Origin: Ruminococcus sp.
GTDB taxonomy: Bacteria > Bacillota > Clostridia > Oscillospirales > Ruminococcaceae
DNA length: 64,000 nt
NCBI GenBank assembly: GCA_017623515.1
Contig: JAGAOV010000017.1
Location: 186,001 to 250,000, forward strand
Direction: 5' to 3'
The notes under the pieces were generated by a model. That model had not been told where the DNA came from. It was given only the letters and a program-made list of their open reading frames with translations, and did no database searches. The number at the start of each line of letters is the position of its first letter. Within the stretch, counting starts at the first letter, position 1. The translations under genes and the position numbers were made by a program. Positions 34,995 through 44,932 of this stretch are shown here, in pieces.

Positions 34995-36491
34995 ATGTAT
35001 TACAAAAGTACACGTGACAGCAGTCTCCGTATAGATAGTGCTGTTGCAATTTCCAAGGGCATCTCTGAAGAAGGCGGTCTGTTTGTACCGGAATCAATTC
35101 CGCAGATCACCATCGACGAGCTGAAGAGCCTTGCAGATATGAACTATGCACAGCGAGCAGCGGCAGTTTTTGCAAAGTATCTCACTGATTTTACAGAAGC
35201 AGAGCTTGTATACTGCACAGAAAATGCATATTCTGTAAAGAGTTTTGAAACCGAAAATATCGCAGAAATCGCACATCTCTTCGACGGCACATACATGCTT
35301 GAGCTGTGGCACGGTCCTACATGCGCCTTCAAGGATATGGCACTTCAGATACTGCCTTATTTCCTGACCACATCCGTAAAGAAACTCAGCCTTGACTATA
35401 AGATCGTTATTCTTGTTGCAACCTCCGGCGATACCGGTAAGGCTGCACTGGAAGGCTTCAAGGATGTTCCGGGTACACAGATCATGGTATTCTATCCTGA
35501 GGAAGGCGTAAGCGATATGCAGAAGCGTCAGATGGTTACTCAGGAGGGCGAAAATGTTACAGTATGCGCTGTAAAGGGCAACTTTGATGACTGTCAGAGC
35601 GGCGTTAAGACTATCTTTACTGATAATGATGTTATTGATACTCTGGAAAAGGGCGGCATGCGTTTCTCCAGTGCAAACTCTATTAACTGGGGCAGACTTG
35701 TTCCTCAGGTTGTATACTATGTATCATCCTACGTAACAATGGCTTCTCAGGGCGAGATCGAATGGGGCGAAAAGATCAACATCGTTGTTCCTACAGGCAA
35801 TTTCGGCAATATCCTTGCTGCATACTATGCAAAGATGATGGGCGTGCCGATCGGCAAGCTTATCTGTGCATCCAATATCAATAAGGTTCTCACAGACTTT
35901 ATACGCACCGGTATCTATGACAGAAACCGTGACTTCTATGCTACAACTTCACCCTCTATGGATATTCTCATTTCCAGCAATCTGGAAAGACTTCTCTATC
36001 TCCTGTCCGGTGAAAATGACGCACAGATACGTGAATGGTTCGGCGCACTGGCAGCAGAGGGTAAGTATGAGGTTTCCGATGACATCAAGGCTGCAATGAG
36101 CGAGCTGTTCTACGGCGGTTACTGCGATGACGCTGCAACAAAGGAAACTATCAGCAGCATCTACAAGACCTACGGCTATACCTGCGATACTCATACAGCA
36201 GTTGCTGTAAAGGTATATCAGGACTACAAGGCTGAAACAGGAGACACAACAAAGACTCTTATTGCTTCTACAGCAAGCCCCTATAAGTTCAGCAGCAGCG
36301 TTCTCAGCGCACTTGATGAAACCAAGACCTCTGACGATGAGTATGCTATGGTTGATGTTCTGGCTGAAATGTCCGGTATTCCTGTACCTGCATCCCTTTC
36401 TGAACTGAAAACAAAGGAAAGAAGATTCACAGGAAGCATCGACAAGACAGAAATGAAGGAGTTCGTTCTCGGCGAGCTTGGTCTTAACTAA
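34995..36491 (+). CDS. thrC: Threonine synthase
   Basis: PLP enzyme converting O-phosphohomoserine to threonine. The 498-residue protein has the N-terminal YYKSTR, EEGGLFVPE, the PLP lysine in GPTCAFKDMALQ, the TSGDTGKAAL motif and FPTGNFGN-like VVPTGNFGNILAAYYAK. Its length fits the yeast/E. coli-type class. ATG 34995 follows AAGGGTGGT. The pathway partner hom lies at 58.4 kb. Confidence 0.95.
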   Translation: MYYKSTRDSSLRIDSAVAISKGISEEGGLFVPESIPQITIDELKSLADMNYAQRAAAVFAKYLTDFTEAELVYCTENAYSVKSFETENIAEIAHLFDGTYMLELWHGPTCAFKDMALQILPYFLTTSVKKLSLDYKIVILVATSGDTGKAALEGFKDVPGTQIMVFYPEEGVSDMQKRQMVTQEGENVTVCAVKGNFDDCQSGVKTIFTDNDVIDTLEKGGMRFSSANSINWGRLVPQVVYYVSSYVTMASQGEIEWGEKINIVVPTGNFGNILAAYYAKMMGVPIGKLICASNINKVLTDFIRTGIYDRNRDFYATTSPSMDILISSNLERLLYLLSGENDAQIREWFGALAAEGKYEVSDDIKAAMSELFYGGYCDDAATKETISSIYKTYGYTCDTHTAVAVKVYQDYKAETGDTTKTLIASTASPYKFSSSVLSALDETKTSDDEYAMVDVLAEMSGIPVPASLSELKTKERRFTGSIDKTEMKEFVLGELGLN

Positions 36492-36497
36492 GGTAAT

Positions 36498-37187
36498 ATG
36501 AGTTTATTTGCAATAGGTGATCTACACCTTTCTCTTGGTGTTCCTGACAAGCCTATGGATATTTTCGGCGGCTGGAAGAATTATCAGCAGCTTATTGAAG
36601 AAAGCTGGCTTGAAAGCGTAAAGCCGGATGATACAGTAGTTCTTGCTGGTGACCTGTCATGGGGAATGACTCTTGAACAGTCAGATTCAGACTTTTCCTT
36701 TGTACATCGTATGACAGGACGCAAGATAATCCTTAAAGGCAATCACGATTACTGGTGGAATTCACTGAAAAAAATGGAAGGGTTCTTTGAAGCCAAAGGC
36801 TATGACAGTCTGCATATTCTTCACAATAATCACTATCAATATGAGCAGTACGGCATCTGCGGCACAAGAGGCTGGGTGAATATGCCCGGAGAGGCGGCTG
36901 ATGCAAAGGTGCTTGCCCGTGAGGTACAGCGTCTTGAGGTTTCGATACAGTCGGCACTGAAAGCAGAGCTTGAACCCATCGTATTTCTTCACTATCCTCC
37001 TATTTACGGCAATTCTTATAATTATGACATCCTTGAGGTGCTGCATAAGTATAAGGTTGAAAGGTGTTATTATGGACATGTTCATGGAAAAGGACATGTA
37101 CACGCCTTTCAGGGTATGTATGAAGAGACAAAAATGGAGATGATCAGTAGTGATTATCTGCATTTTATTCCCAAAAAAATACTTTGA
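36498..37187 (+). CDS. Metallophosphoesterase
   Basis: The 229-residue protein has the calcineurin-like motifs GDLHLS, GDLSW, KGNHDYWW, HYPP and GHVHGKGH, with two-metal ligands intact. The substrate is unknown. It starts 6 bp after thrC with a weak ribosome site, suggesting translational coupling. Confidence 0.9.
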   Translation: MSLFAIGDLHLSLGVPDKPMDIFGGWKNYQQLIEESWLESVKPDDTVVLAGDLSWGMTLEQSDSDFSFVHRMTGRKIILKGNHDYWWNSLKKMEGFFEAKGYDSLHILHNNHYQYEQYGICGTRGWVNMPGEAADAKVLAREVQRLEVSIQSALKAELEPIVFLHYPPIYGNSYNYDILEVLHKYKVERCYYGHVHGKGHVHAFQGMYEETKMEMISSDYLHFIPKKIL

Positions 37188-37219
37188 TTTGTGGAAAACG
37201 GAGAAGTACAAAAATCTAC

Positions 37220-37248
37220 TGGTCAAATTTTATCAGATATGGTATAAT
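37220..37248 (+). promoter_or_regulatory. Promoter of tig
   Basis: TGGTCA (37220-37225) and TATAAT (37243-37248) are separated by 17 bp, with extended TGG before the -10. A GC-rich hairpin-forming leader follows. Confidence 0.65.
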
Positions 37249-37334
37249 AATAAAGCGTGCATTGAACAGATCTTGCGCAGCGGCGTGATTCGCTGGCAGA
37301 ATGCGCGAGTTAAAAATAATTGGAGGAAATCAAC

Positions 37335-38651
37335 ATGATTCTGAAGTCAAATGAAAAAACTGACATCAATATGTCCGAGCTGACAGTCGAGATCGACGCA
37401 GCGTCCTTTGAGAAGGCTGTAGAAGCAGCTTATCAGCAGGAAAAGAAGAATATCGCTCTTCCTGGCTTCCGTAAGGGTAAGGTTCCGAGAAAGCTGTGTG
37501 AGCGTACATTCGGTGAGAATGTGTTCTATGAACAGGCTATCAATCTGGTTCTGAACATGGAAATGTACAATGTTATCGTTGAATCCGGTCTGGAACTGGT
37601 AGACGCTCCCAAGGTTGAGCTTATCAGCTGTGACAAGGAAAACGGCGCAGTTCTGAAGATCACATGTGTAACAAAGCCTGAAATCAACATTGCTGACTAT
37701 AAGGGCATGGCAGCTCCTAAGGTTGTTCGTGAGATCACAGACGAGGATGTTGATGGTCAGATTAAGAACATGCAGCAGAGAAACGCAAGAGTTGTGTCTG
37801 TAGATGACAGAGCAGCTGCTATGGGCGATGAAGTAAGACTGAACTTCGAGGGCTTCTTCGGTGATGAAGCATTTGAAGGCGGCAAGGGCGAGGATTTCCA
37901 GCTCAAGCTTGGCAGCGGTCAGTTTATCCCTGGCTTTGAGGAACAGGTTGCAGGTCACAATATCGGCGAGAACTTCGACGTTGTTGTAACATTCCCTGAA
38001 AATTATCAGATGACAGATTATGCAGGCAAGGAAGCTACATTCAAGTGCAGCATCAACGCTATTTCCTGCGAAGAACTGCCGGAGCTGGATGATGAATTCG
38101 TAAAGGATTCTTCTGATTTCGATACAGTAGATGAACTGAAGGCTGACATCAGAAAGAAGCTTGAGGACAGCGCAGAAGCAGCAGCACAGACAGAATTTGA
38201 GAATGCGCTTATCACTAAGATTATTGATAAGGTACAGGATCCGATCCCGCACTGCATGTTTGAAAACCGTGCTGAGACTCTGATGAATGGTTTTGCATCA
38301 CAGCTGAAGCAGAATGGTCTGGATATGGATCTTTATCTCCAGTACACAGGTATGGATGCTGATTCTCTGAAGGCTACTTATCTTGAAAGAGCAGAGAACG
38401 AGGTTAAGCTCCGTCTTGCTCTTGAAAAGATTGCAGAGCTGGAGAATATCGAGGTTTCTGAGATAGAGATGAAGGAAGAGCTGGAAAAGCTTTCCAGCGA
38501 AAGCGGTCTCCCTGTAGAGGAAGTAATGGCTCGTATTCCTATGGATGAATTCAAGACTGACCTGCTTGTAACAAAGGCTATGGATCTTGTTAAGGAAACA
38601 GCAGTTGTTGATAATTCTGAAGCAGAAGCAACAGAAGAAGCAGCTGAATAA
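37335..38651 (+). CDS. tig: Trigger factor (ribosome-associated chaperone/prolyl isomerase)
   Basis: Binds L23 at the tunnel exit and folds nascent chains. The 438-residue protein has the ribosome-binding GFRKGKVPR loop (about 45), an FKBP-type domain (about 155-240) with GDEVRLNFEGFF and GSGQFIPGFEEQ, and the helical C-terminal arm. ATG 37335 follows GGAGG. It is followed by clpP and clpX, the classic trio. Confidence 0.97.
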   Translation: MILKSNEKTDINMSELTVEIDAASFEKAVEAAYQQEKKNIALPGFRKGKVPRKLCERTFGENVFYEQAINLVLNMEMYNVIVESGLELVDAPKVELISCDKENGAVLKITCVTKPEINIADYKGMAAPKVVREITDEDVDGQIKNMQQRNARVVSVDDRAAAMGDEVRLNFEGFFGDEAFEGGKGEDFQLKLGSGQFIPGFEEQVAGHNIGENFDVVVTFPENYQMTDYAGKEATFKCSINAISCEELPELDDEFVKDSSDFDTVDELKADIRKKLEDSAEAAAQTEFENALITKIIDKVQDPIPHCMFENRAETLMNGFASQLKQNGLDMDLYLQYTGMDADSLKATYLERAENEVKLRLALEKIAELENIEVSEIEMKEELEKLSSESGLPVEEVMARIPMDEFKTDLLVTKAMDLVKETAVVDNSEAEATEEAAE

Positions 38652-38672
38652 TTTAATGTAAACTATCAGCCA

Positions 38673-38694
38673 AGGGCGGACATCTGTCCGCCCT
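38673..38694 (+). other. GC-rich hairpin between tig and clpP
   Basis: GGGCGGAC pairs with GTCCGCCC across a 4-base loop. There is no T-run, so it is more likely an RNA-stabilising or processing hairpin than a strong terminator. Confidence 0.6.
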
Positions 38695-38768
38695 GCTGTA
38701 GTATTTAAGCAAAATGTCTGAAACAGACAAAACATGTAAAATTATGTCGAATAGAAAGGATGAGGATC

Positions 38769-39359
38769 ATGAGTAGTTTTATACCTTACGTAGTTGAACA
38801 GTCCGGCAGAGGAGAACGTTCATATGATATTTTCTCCCGTCTGCTTAACGATCGTATCATTATGCTCTGCGATCAGGTTACAGATGCCTCTGCAAGCGTT
38901 GTAATTGCACAGCTTCTGTATCTTGAGAGTCAGGATTCCGAAAAGGACATTTCTCTTTATATCAACAGTCCCGGCGGATCATGTACAGCTGGTATGGCGA
39001 TTTATGATACAATGAAGTATATCAAGTGTGACGTATCTACTATCTGTATAGGCATGGCTGCGTCTATGGGCGCACTGCTGCTGTCATCCGGTACAAAGGG
39101 TAAGCGTATTGCACTTCCCAACAGCGAGATAATGATTCACCAGCCGCTTATATCAGGCGGACTTTCCGGACAGTGCAGCGACATCAAGATTCACTCTGAT
39201 CATCTGGTAAGAACACGTCAGCGTCTTAATGAAATACTTGCAGATAATACAGGCAAGCCTATTGAGCAGATCGCAATTGACACAGAGCGTGATAATTATA
39301 TGTATGCAGAGGAAGCAATGGCATACGGTCTTATTGACAAGGTTATTGCAAACAGATAA
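38769..39359 (+). CDS. clpP: ATP-dependent Clp protease proteolytic subunit
   Basis: Serine protease forming a tetradecamer fed by ClpX. The 196-residue protein has [15 protein letters not shown], catalytic Ser in GMAASMGA, His in MIHQPL and Asp in DTERD. ATG 38769 is preferred by spacing to the GGATGAGG region. It is 9 bp from clpX. Confidence 0.97.
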   Translation: MSSFIPYVVEQSGRGERSYDIFSRLLNDRIIMLCDQVTDASASVVIAQLLYLESQDSEKDISLYINSPGGSCTAGMAIYDTMKYIKCDVSTICIGMAASMGALLLSSGTKGKRIALPNSEIMIHQPLISGGLSGQCSDIKIHSDHLVRTRQRLNEILADNTGKPIEQIAIDTERDNYMYAEEAMAYGLIDKVIANR

Positions 39360-39368
39360 GGAGCAGAT

Positions 39369-40640
39369 ATGGCTGGAAAAATGAATAAGAGCTGCAATTT
39401 CTGCGGAAAACCGGAGGATATGACACTCAGCATGTTCAGTGCCGGAGATGTGCATATATGTGACAGCTGTGTAAGCTATTGCTATGAAATGCTCTATGGA
39501 AATGGTATTGTGGGTGATGTGCCTGCAAGCAAGAAAAAGGGAAGAGGCAGTAAGAAGAGTGAGAAGAAAATCAATCTGCTGAAGCCTGCTGAAATAAAGA
39601 AGGTACTTGATGAATATGTTATCGGACAGGATTCTGCAAAGATGTCCTTGTCTGTAGCGGTATACAATCACTACAAGCGAATCCTCAGTCAGGATGACGG
39701 CGAAGATGTTGAGCTTCAGAAGAGTAATGTTCTCCTGCTTGGCCCAACGGGCGTAGGAAAAACATTCCTTGCCCAGACACTTGCAAGAACCCTTGATGTT
39801 CCCTTTGCAATTGCAGATGCTACAACTATAACAGAAGCAGGATACGTAGGCGACGATGTTGAAAACGTTCTTGTACGTCTTTTGCAGGCGGCTGATTTTA
39901 ACGTTGAAGCAGCGGAAAAGGGTATCATTTACATTGACGAGATAGACAAGATCGCACGCAAGTCAGAGAATACATCCATTACAAGAGATGTAAGCGGCGA
40001 AGGTGTACAGCAGGCATTGCTGAAGATCATAGAGGGTACTGTATCCAATGTGCCTCCTCAGGGCGGAAGAAAGCACCCGAATCAGGAGTGTATTCAGGTG
40101 AACACTAAGAATATACTGTTTATCTGCGGCGGTGCATTTGACGGACTTGAGAAGCTTATCCAGAAGCGTATGACACCATCTTCACTGGGCTTTGGTGCGG
40201 AAATATCCAAAAAGGGTGAAGACCTCACCAATATATTCCGACATGCAGTTCCGCATGATCTTGTAAAGTTCGGCATTGTTCCGGAGCTTGTGGGAAGACT
40301 TCCGGTTATAACAACGCTTGATGATCTGGATGAAGCTGCACTGGTAAGAATTCTTACAGAGCCTAAGAATGCTCTTGTGAAGCAGTATCAGAAGCTGTTT
40401 GGATATGACAATATTGAGCTTGTTATTGAAGATGATGCGCTTATAAAGATTGCTGGAGAAGCTATCAAGCGCAAGACCGGTGCAAGAGGTCTCAGAGGAA
40501 TTATTGAAGATGTACTCATGGAGACAATGTATAGTGTGCCGTCTTTGGAAAATGCAAAGAAGGTAGTAGTAACTGCCGACTGTATTGAAAATAAAAAAGC
40601 ACCGGTTGTCTATGATGAGTCCGGCGCAGTAATAGAATAA
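39369..40640 (+). CDS. clpX: Clp protease unfoldase ClpX
   Basis: AAA+ unfoldase delivering substrates to ClpP. The 423-residue protein has the N-terminal zinc domain (CNFCGKPED... CDSCVSYC), Walker A GPTGVGKT, Walker B IIYIDEID, the GYVGDDVE pore loop and ARGLRGIIE sensor 2. It lacks the hydrophilic internal insertions of larger homologues. Confidence 0.98.
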   Translation: MAGKMNKSCNFCGKPEDMTLSMFSAGDVHICDSCVSYCYEMLYGNGIVGDVPASKKKGRGSKKSEKKINLLKPAEIKKVLDEYVIGQDSAKMSLSVAVYNHYKRILSQDDGEDVELQKSNVLLLGPTGVGKTFLAQTLARTLDVPFAIADATTITEAGYVGDDVENVLVRLLQAADFNVEAAEKGIIYIDEIDKIARKSENTSITRDVSGEGVQQALLKIIEGTVSNVPPQGGRKHPNQECIQVNTKNILFICGGAFDGLEKLIQKRMTPSSLGFGAEISKKGEDLTNIFRHAVPHDLVKFGIVPELVGRLPVITTLDDLDEAALVRILTEPKNALVKQYQKLFGYDNIELVIEDDALIKIAGEAIKRKTGARGLRGIIEDVLMETMYSVPSLENAKKVVVTADCIENKKAPVVYDESGAVIE

Positions 40641-40653
40641 GCTGATATAAGTT

Positions 40654-40684
40654 AAGGACTGCCTGATTTTAGGCAGTCCTTTTG
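40654..40684 (+). terminator. Terminator after clpX
   Basis: AAGGACTGCCT pairs with AGGCAGTCCTT, followed by TTTT. It separates the convergent clpX and C_GCAxxG genes. Confidence 0.88.
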
Positions 40685-40693
40685 ATTTGAGAA

Positions 40694-41170
40694 TTATCCC
40701 GAAAAATATTCCGCAGTTATCCTTGCAGCTATCTCAACCATTTCCCTGCAAGGACGTTTTTTGTAATATTCCTCAGTGCGTTTTTCGGGAACATGGCTGT
40801 CAGCACCCTTTATATCAAGTCCAAGCAGCTCACGGCAGATTATGCTGCCAGTGTGTTCCTTGAAACGTGCAGCAAGCTCCTGTATACGTTTGTAATGTTC
40901 GGTTTTTTCGGTCTGTGCTTTAGGATCGTCATATCCGCAAAGGAGACCTGCCGCCATGAACATGCCGCTTACCGCACCGCAGACCTCTCTCATTCTGCCC
41001 ATGCCGCCGCCGAATGAGGAAGAAAGTCTTGCTGCCATATCAAAGGGCATTCCAAGTTCTTCTGCAAACGTAAGAAGTACCGCCTGACTGCAATTATATC
41101 CGGATGTAAAAAGCTTGCCGGCTGTTTCAGCATATTCTTCGGGAGTTTTACTCAAAGTGATTTTCTCCAT
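40694..41170 (-). CDS. C_GCAxxG_C_C family protein
   Basis: This 158-residue protein has the family cysteine pattern: YNCSQAV, CGAVSGMFMAAGLLCG, a later Cys in IICRELLG and a last one in RPCREM. The family is thought to bind a metal or redox centre, but its role is unknown. AGGAGG precedes the ATG, which overlaps the stop of the esterase by one base. It is the last gene of the GTPase-NYN operon. Confidence 0.88.
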   Translation of the reverse strand: MEKITLSKTPEEYAETAGKLFTSGYNCSQAVLLTFAEELGMPFDMAARLSSSFGGGMGRMREVCGAVSGMFMAAGLLCGYDDPKAQTEKTEHYKRIQELAARFKEHTGSIICRELLGLDIKGADSHVPEKRTEEYYKKRPCREMVEIAARITAEYFSG

Positions 41171-42078
41171 TATACTTCCTCCTGTGTATGTGTTTTAAAA
41201 AAATCGCATTCTGCCCTGTTGCATATTTTTGCAGCTTCTGAACGTATATTGCAGTGGAAAACATGCCACAGCATTTCATTTTCTCTTCCATATTCGTGAT
41301 ATTCAAAGGGAACATTGTTTTTTTTCAGAGCATCCGTCATAAGGTGCTGCTGATAGCGGAGAAAGTCCCCGTTTGAACTCATTATATAGGCAGCAGGGAA
41401 GTCCGATGTTACAAAATTGGCAGGTCTGCCAAGCTCTATTTCAGCTTCATCGTAATTCTCACTCAGAATACATCTTATAAGCTCTTCACGTTCTTCCGGA
41501 GGTTCGCTTTCATCAATGCGGCGCATTCCGTCGTTTATGTCATAAACTCCGCAGTTGAGAGCGATCGCTTTCAACTTTACTTCCGGCACATCAAGTGAGA
41601 GCCTTTCACGGCATATTGGATTTGTCAGCGCACAGGCATACATTGCAGCCATCTGTGCGCCGGCAGAATCGCCTATCATACACAGCTTTGAAATGTCTCC
41701 GCCGTATTTGCTGATATTTTCACTTACCCAGTGCATAGCTTTGTTTACATCAGTAAGGTGTTCCGGATAGACAATATCCGGAGACAGCCTGTAGTTGAAA
41801 TTTACTACAGTAAAACCATGCCCTGCCAGCTCCATGCAGTAGTGCTGGTAAACCTCCTTATCGCCGTATATCCATCCGCCGCCATGAACGCTGAATATTA
41901 CAGGCAGCTTTTGCAGGTGCGTATTCTTAGGACGATAAACATCAAGAAGATTCCATACGCCGTGTTCACCGTATGATATATCGTCAAAGCGTTCGATTCC
42001 ATCCGGAGTAACAAGACCTTTGTCTCTTTCCTTGTCGCCGGTATCCATCATATTTTTAAGTCTTTCGTGTATCCGCAC
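41170..42078 (-). CDS. Alpha/beta-hydrolase, HSL-like esterase
   Basis: This 302-residue cytoplasmic esterase/lipase of the hormone-sensitive-lipase type has an oxyanion-hole HGGGW, a nucleophile elbow GDSAGAQ and a later His in the MLWHVF region. The substrate is unknown. It starts with GTG 42078, 9 bases after GGGAGTG, and overlaps the end of the GTPase gene by 23 bp. Confidence 0.87.
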   Translation of the reverse strand: MRIHERLKNMMDTGDKERDKGLVTPDGIERFDDISYGEHGVWNLLDVYRPKNTHLQKLPVIFSVHGGGWIYGDKEVYQHYCMELAGHGFTVVNFNYRLSPDIVYPEHLTDVNKAMHWVSENISKYGGDISKLCMIGDSAGAQMAAMYACALTNPICRERLSLDVPEVKLKAIALNCGVYDINDGMRRIDESEPPEEREELIRCILSENYDEAEIELGRPANFVTSDFPAAYIMSSNGDFLRYQQHLMTDALKKNNVPFEYHEYGRENEMLWHVFHCNIRSEAAKICNRAECDFFKTHTQEEV

Positions 42079-44704
42079 TTTTTATCACTCCCGTTCCAAT
42101 GTGTGCTGATTTAAGATTACCTGTTTCAATGAAATCCTGTATTTCACGCTGCGCAAGGCGTACCTCCTCGTGAAATTCCGTTGCTGACATACGATATGCG
42201 CCGTTTCCCAGAATAATTATCTGTTCAAGTCTGTCGGAGGTAGCAACCCTTACATGATAATCACGGCTAAGCTCATGGGTAGTGCGTTCAATATATGCGT
42301 CTGCCGTTTCTGCTTCTTTTGTATAGACGATGTGTATATTACCTTTTTGTTCAGAAGAACCCATATTTCCCTTTACACGGTAAGCGTCAAATACAATGAT
42401 AATTTCGCATCTGCGCACACCCTGATAATTCATCATCATCTCGATAAGGGCATGACGTGCGGATTCAAGGCTTTCATCGGAGATTTTTTTCAGTTCATCC
42501 CATGCGAAGATTATATTGTATCCGTCTACAAGAAGGTATTCCTTTCCGATTTTCTGCGGAGTTATTTTAGTGTAGTCTTTCAAAGGCTCTTTCTGAGTGT
42601 GAAGTGCGCTTCTTTCGTCACGCTGGATCTTACCATAGGTGCGTTCAAATATCGCCATAAGTTCCTTATCCTCCGCAAGACTTCCGCTGTATGAGGAGCG
42701 TGAAAGGGATTTTGGCTCAGGAGAAGTTATCTCCTCTTCCTTTGGTTTGTAAAGCTCTTTTCTGTAGGGGAGGTGCATATATGAGGGAACGTCATTCCAT
42801 TTAACAAGGTAACCTGCACCATGAGAGCAGAAAACAGAATCCGCAGTATTATCAAGGTCTCCATCGCAGTCGTATCCTATTTCTTCTATAATTTTTTCAG
42901 CATTTCTGCATTCGTCATAACCGTCAGGCATACAGCTCAGCCGTCCTCTGCCCTGAGTATAGGATGTGACCTCTGCGGAATATCCCTGCATAGATGATAC
43001 AGGGCATCTTCCTGAAAGAACAGACATATCTCCTGAAATTTCCGGCGATGAAAAATCAGCGTCCATGCGCTTGAGGTCAGTCATAGCACGTCCTACCTGT
43101 TCCTGCGGAATTTCCAGACGGAATGAGTACCACGGTTCAAGGAGAATACTTTCCGTCATGCGCAGTCCCTGTCTTACAGCCCTGTAGGTAGCCTGCCGGA
43201 AATCTCCGCCCTCTGTATGCTTGAGGTGTGCTTTTCCGGAAACGAGAGTAAACTTTACATCTGTAATAGGTGAGCCTGTGAGAACGCCTAAATGGGTTTT
43301 CTCCTGAAGATGTGTGAGAATAAGTCTCTGCCAGTTTTTGTCCAGTATTTCCTCACGGCAGTCAGTTTCAAATACAAGACCGCTTCCTCTTGGCAGAGGT
43401 TCAATAAGAATATGTGCTTCTGCATAGTGACGAAGAGGCTCATAGTGACCAATGCCTTCAACAGGTGCAGAGATAGTTTCCTTGTATGCAATACTGCCCT
43501 TGTCAAAACGAACATCCATGCCGAAACGCTGTGCTATTATGCCTGTTAGTATTTCAAGCTGAACCGCACCCATAAGCTGAATATTAATTTCAGAAAGTCT
43601 GCTGTTCCATTCTATATGGAGCTGAGGTTCTTCCTCCTCAAGACGGCGCAGCTTTTCAATAGCCTTTACGGGATCAACATCCGGCGGAGGTACAAGACGA
43701 TATGTCATAACAGGAGAGAGGGCAGGCTTTATTGAGGTGGCTGTACTTCCAATACCCATACCGCACCATGTCTGACTGAGACCGAGAGCAGTGCACACGC
43801 ATCCTGATTCCGCAAGATCAATGCTCTGGAATTTGTTTCCGGAGTAAATGCGGAGCTGATTTATCTTTTCGGTGACAGGCGTTCCGTCAGGAGCAGTATA
43901 AGTGATCTGTTCACGTACTTTAAGGCATCCTCCGGTAATTTTCATGTAGGTAAGCCTGTTTCCCTGATCGTCGGTGGATATTTTAAATACCCTTGCGCTG
44001 AAATCTTTGGAATATGCAGGTTCCGATGTGTAAACACGCAGTCCCTCAAGAAGCTCAGAAACGCCCTCATTCTTACGTGCAGAGCCAAAATAGCATGGGA
44101 AAAGTCTGCGTTTTGAGACAGCACAGCATAATTCACCAGAAGAAAGCTCACCTGAATCAAGAAATGATTCAAGGAGTGTTTCATCGCACAGAGCAGCCTG
44201 TTCACAGAAATCGTCAGAGGATACGTCTGAAAAATCGCAGCAGCCTGCACTCAGACGTTCCCGAAGCTCCGACAGGAGAGAGTTTTTATCAGTTTTGGCA
44301 ATATCCATTTTATTGATAAATATAAATGTGGGTACATCGTATCTTGCAAGAAGTCTCCACAGAGTTTCAGTATGGCTTTGAACGCCGTCCGTTCCGCTTA
44401 TTACAAGAACAGCGGCATCAAGAACCTGCAAAGTACGTTCCATTTCAGCGGAAAAATCCACATGCCCAGGCGTATCCAGAAGAGTTATCTCCGTATCAGT
44501 AAGACGGAGCATAGCCTGTTTTGAGAAAATAGTAATACCTCTCTGACGTTCAAGAGAGTGTGTATCAAGGAATGTATCTCCGTGGTCAACACGTCCCAGC
44601 TTTCTTATCTCGCCGCACTGATAGAGCATAGCTTCAGAAAGAGTAGTTTTTCCGGAGTCTACATGAGCAAGTATACCTGCTGCCAATCGTTTCATTTCAT
44701 TCAT
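42056..44704 (-). CDS. TetM/EF-G-like translational GTPase fused to NYN (YacP/Rae1-type) nuclease domain
   Basis: The N-terminal part (about 1-650) is a ribosomal-protection/EF-G-like GTPase with AHVDSGKTT (G1), RGITI (G2), DTPGHVDF (G3) and NKMD (G4), followed by domains II-V. The domain IV tip reads KHTEGGDFR where Tet(M) has its Tyr-Ser-Pro-Val loop, so tetracycline protection is doubtful. A linker (about 650-720) leads to a NYN/PIN-like domain (about 722-862). It begins YLLVDGYNIIFAW and has acidic residues at about D727, D773, D802 and D824. B. subtilis Rae1 (YacP) of this family cuts mRNA in the ribosomal A site. The fusion suggests a ribosome-targeted RNA-cleaving GTPase (inference). 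No strong ribosome site precedes ATG 44704. Confidence 0.9.
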   Translation of the reverse strand: MNEMKRLAAGILAHVDSGKTTLSEAMLYQCGEIRKLGRVDHGDTFLDTHSLERQRGITIFSKQAMLRLTDTEITLLDTPGHVDFSAEMERTLQVLDAAVLVISGTDGVQSHTETLWRLLARYDVPTFIFINKMDIAKTDKNSLLSELRERLSAGCCDFSDVSSDDFCEQAALCDETLLESFLDSGELSSGELCCAVSKRRLFPCYFGSARKNEGVSELLEGLRVYTSEPAYSKDFSARVFKISTDDQGNRLTYMKITGGCLKVREQITYTAPDGTPVTEKINQLRIYSGNKFQSIDLAESGCVCTALGLSQTWCGMGIGSTATSIKPALSPVMTYRLVPPPDVDPVKAIEKLRRLEEEEPQLHIEWNSRLSEINIQLMGAVQLEILTGIIAQRFGMDVRFDKGSIAYKETISAPVEGIGHYEPLRHYAEAHILIEPLPRGSGLVFETDCREEILDKNWQRLILTHLQEKTHLGVLTGSPITDVKFTLVSGKAHLKHTEGGDFRQATYRAVRQGLRMTESILLEPWYSFRLEIPQEQVGRAMTDLKRMDADFSSPEISGDMSVLSGRCPVSSMQGYSAEVTSYTQGRGRLSCMPDGYDECRNAEKIIEEIGYDCDGDLDNTADSVFCSHGAGYLVKWNDVPSYMHLPYRKELYKPKEEEITSPEPKSLSRSSYSGSLAEDKELMAIFERTYGKIQRDERSALHTQKEPLKDYTKITPQKIGKEYLLVDGYNIIFAWDELKKISDESLESARHALIEMMMNYQGVRRCEIIIVFDAYRVKGNMGSSEQKGNIHIVYTKEAETADAYIERTTHELSRDYHVRVATSDRLEQIIILGNGAYRMSATEFHEEVRLAQREIQDFIETGNLKSAHIGTGVIKSADTRKT

Positions 44705-44729
44705 TCCAGTCTGATAATATAGTACTATA

Positions 44730-44758
44730 ATTATATCACATATGCCCTGATTTTACAA
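44730..44758 (-). promoter_or_regulatory. Promoter of the GTPase-NYN operon
   Basis: On the minus strand TTGTAA (44753-44758) and TATAAT (44730-44735) are separated by 17 bp, leaving a very short 5' leader of about 20 bases. Confidence 0.65.
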
Positions 44759-44889
44759 TACTATATAATACATGGTGATCACATGATTTGGAAAAAAGGT
44801 TTATGAATAAATGTACATGAAAATATTTTCTGCAATTGATTTTGAAATTTTTCAATACAAGTGTGATATTTTTTATTTTAAGACAACTG

Positions 44890-44925
44890 AAAGCAGCTGT
44901 ACCAGCACCGGTACAGCTGCTTTTT
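44890..44925 (-). terminator. Hairpin terminator after ptsI (bidirectional stem)
   Basis: A 14-bp stem AAAGCAGCTGTACC/GGTACAGCTGCTTT with a 6-base loop lies just past the ptsI stop. The T-run is better on the plus strand, but the only upstream gene on the minus strand is ptsI. Confidence 0.75.
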
Positions 44926-44932
44926 AATGATA

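Noticed and set aside
42056..44704. Tetracycline-resistance gene (tet(M)/tet(W) group)
   Set aside because: The GTPase resembles Tet(M), but its domain IV tip lacks the Tyr-Ser-Pro-Val loop and has KHTEGGDFR. It also carries a NYN nuclease and is in a chromosomal operon with ordinary genes. A resistance label is not supported.
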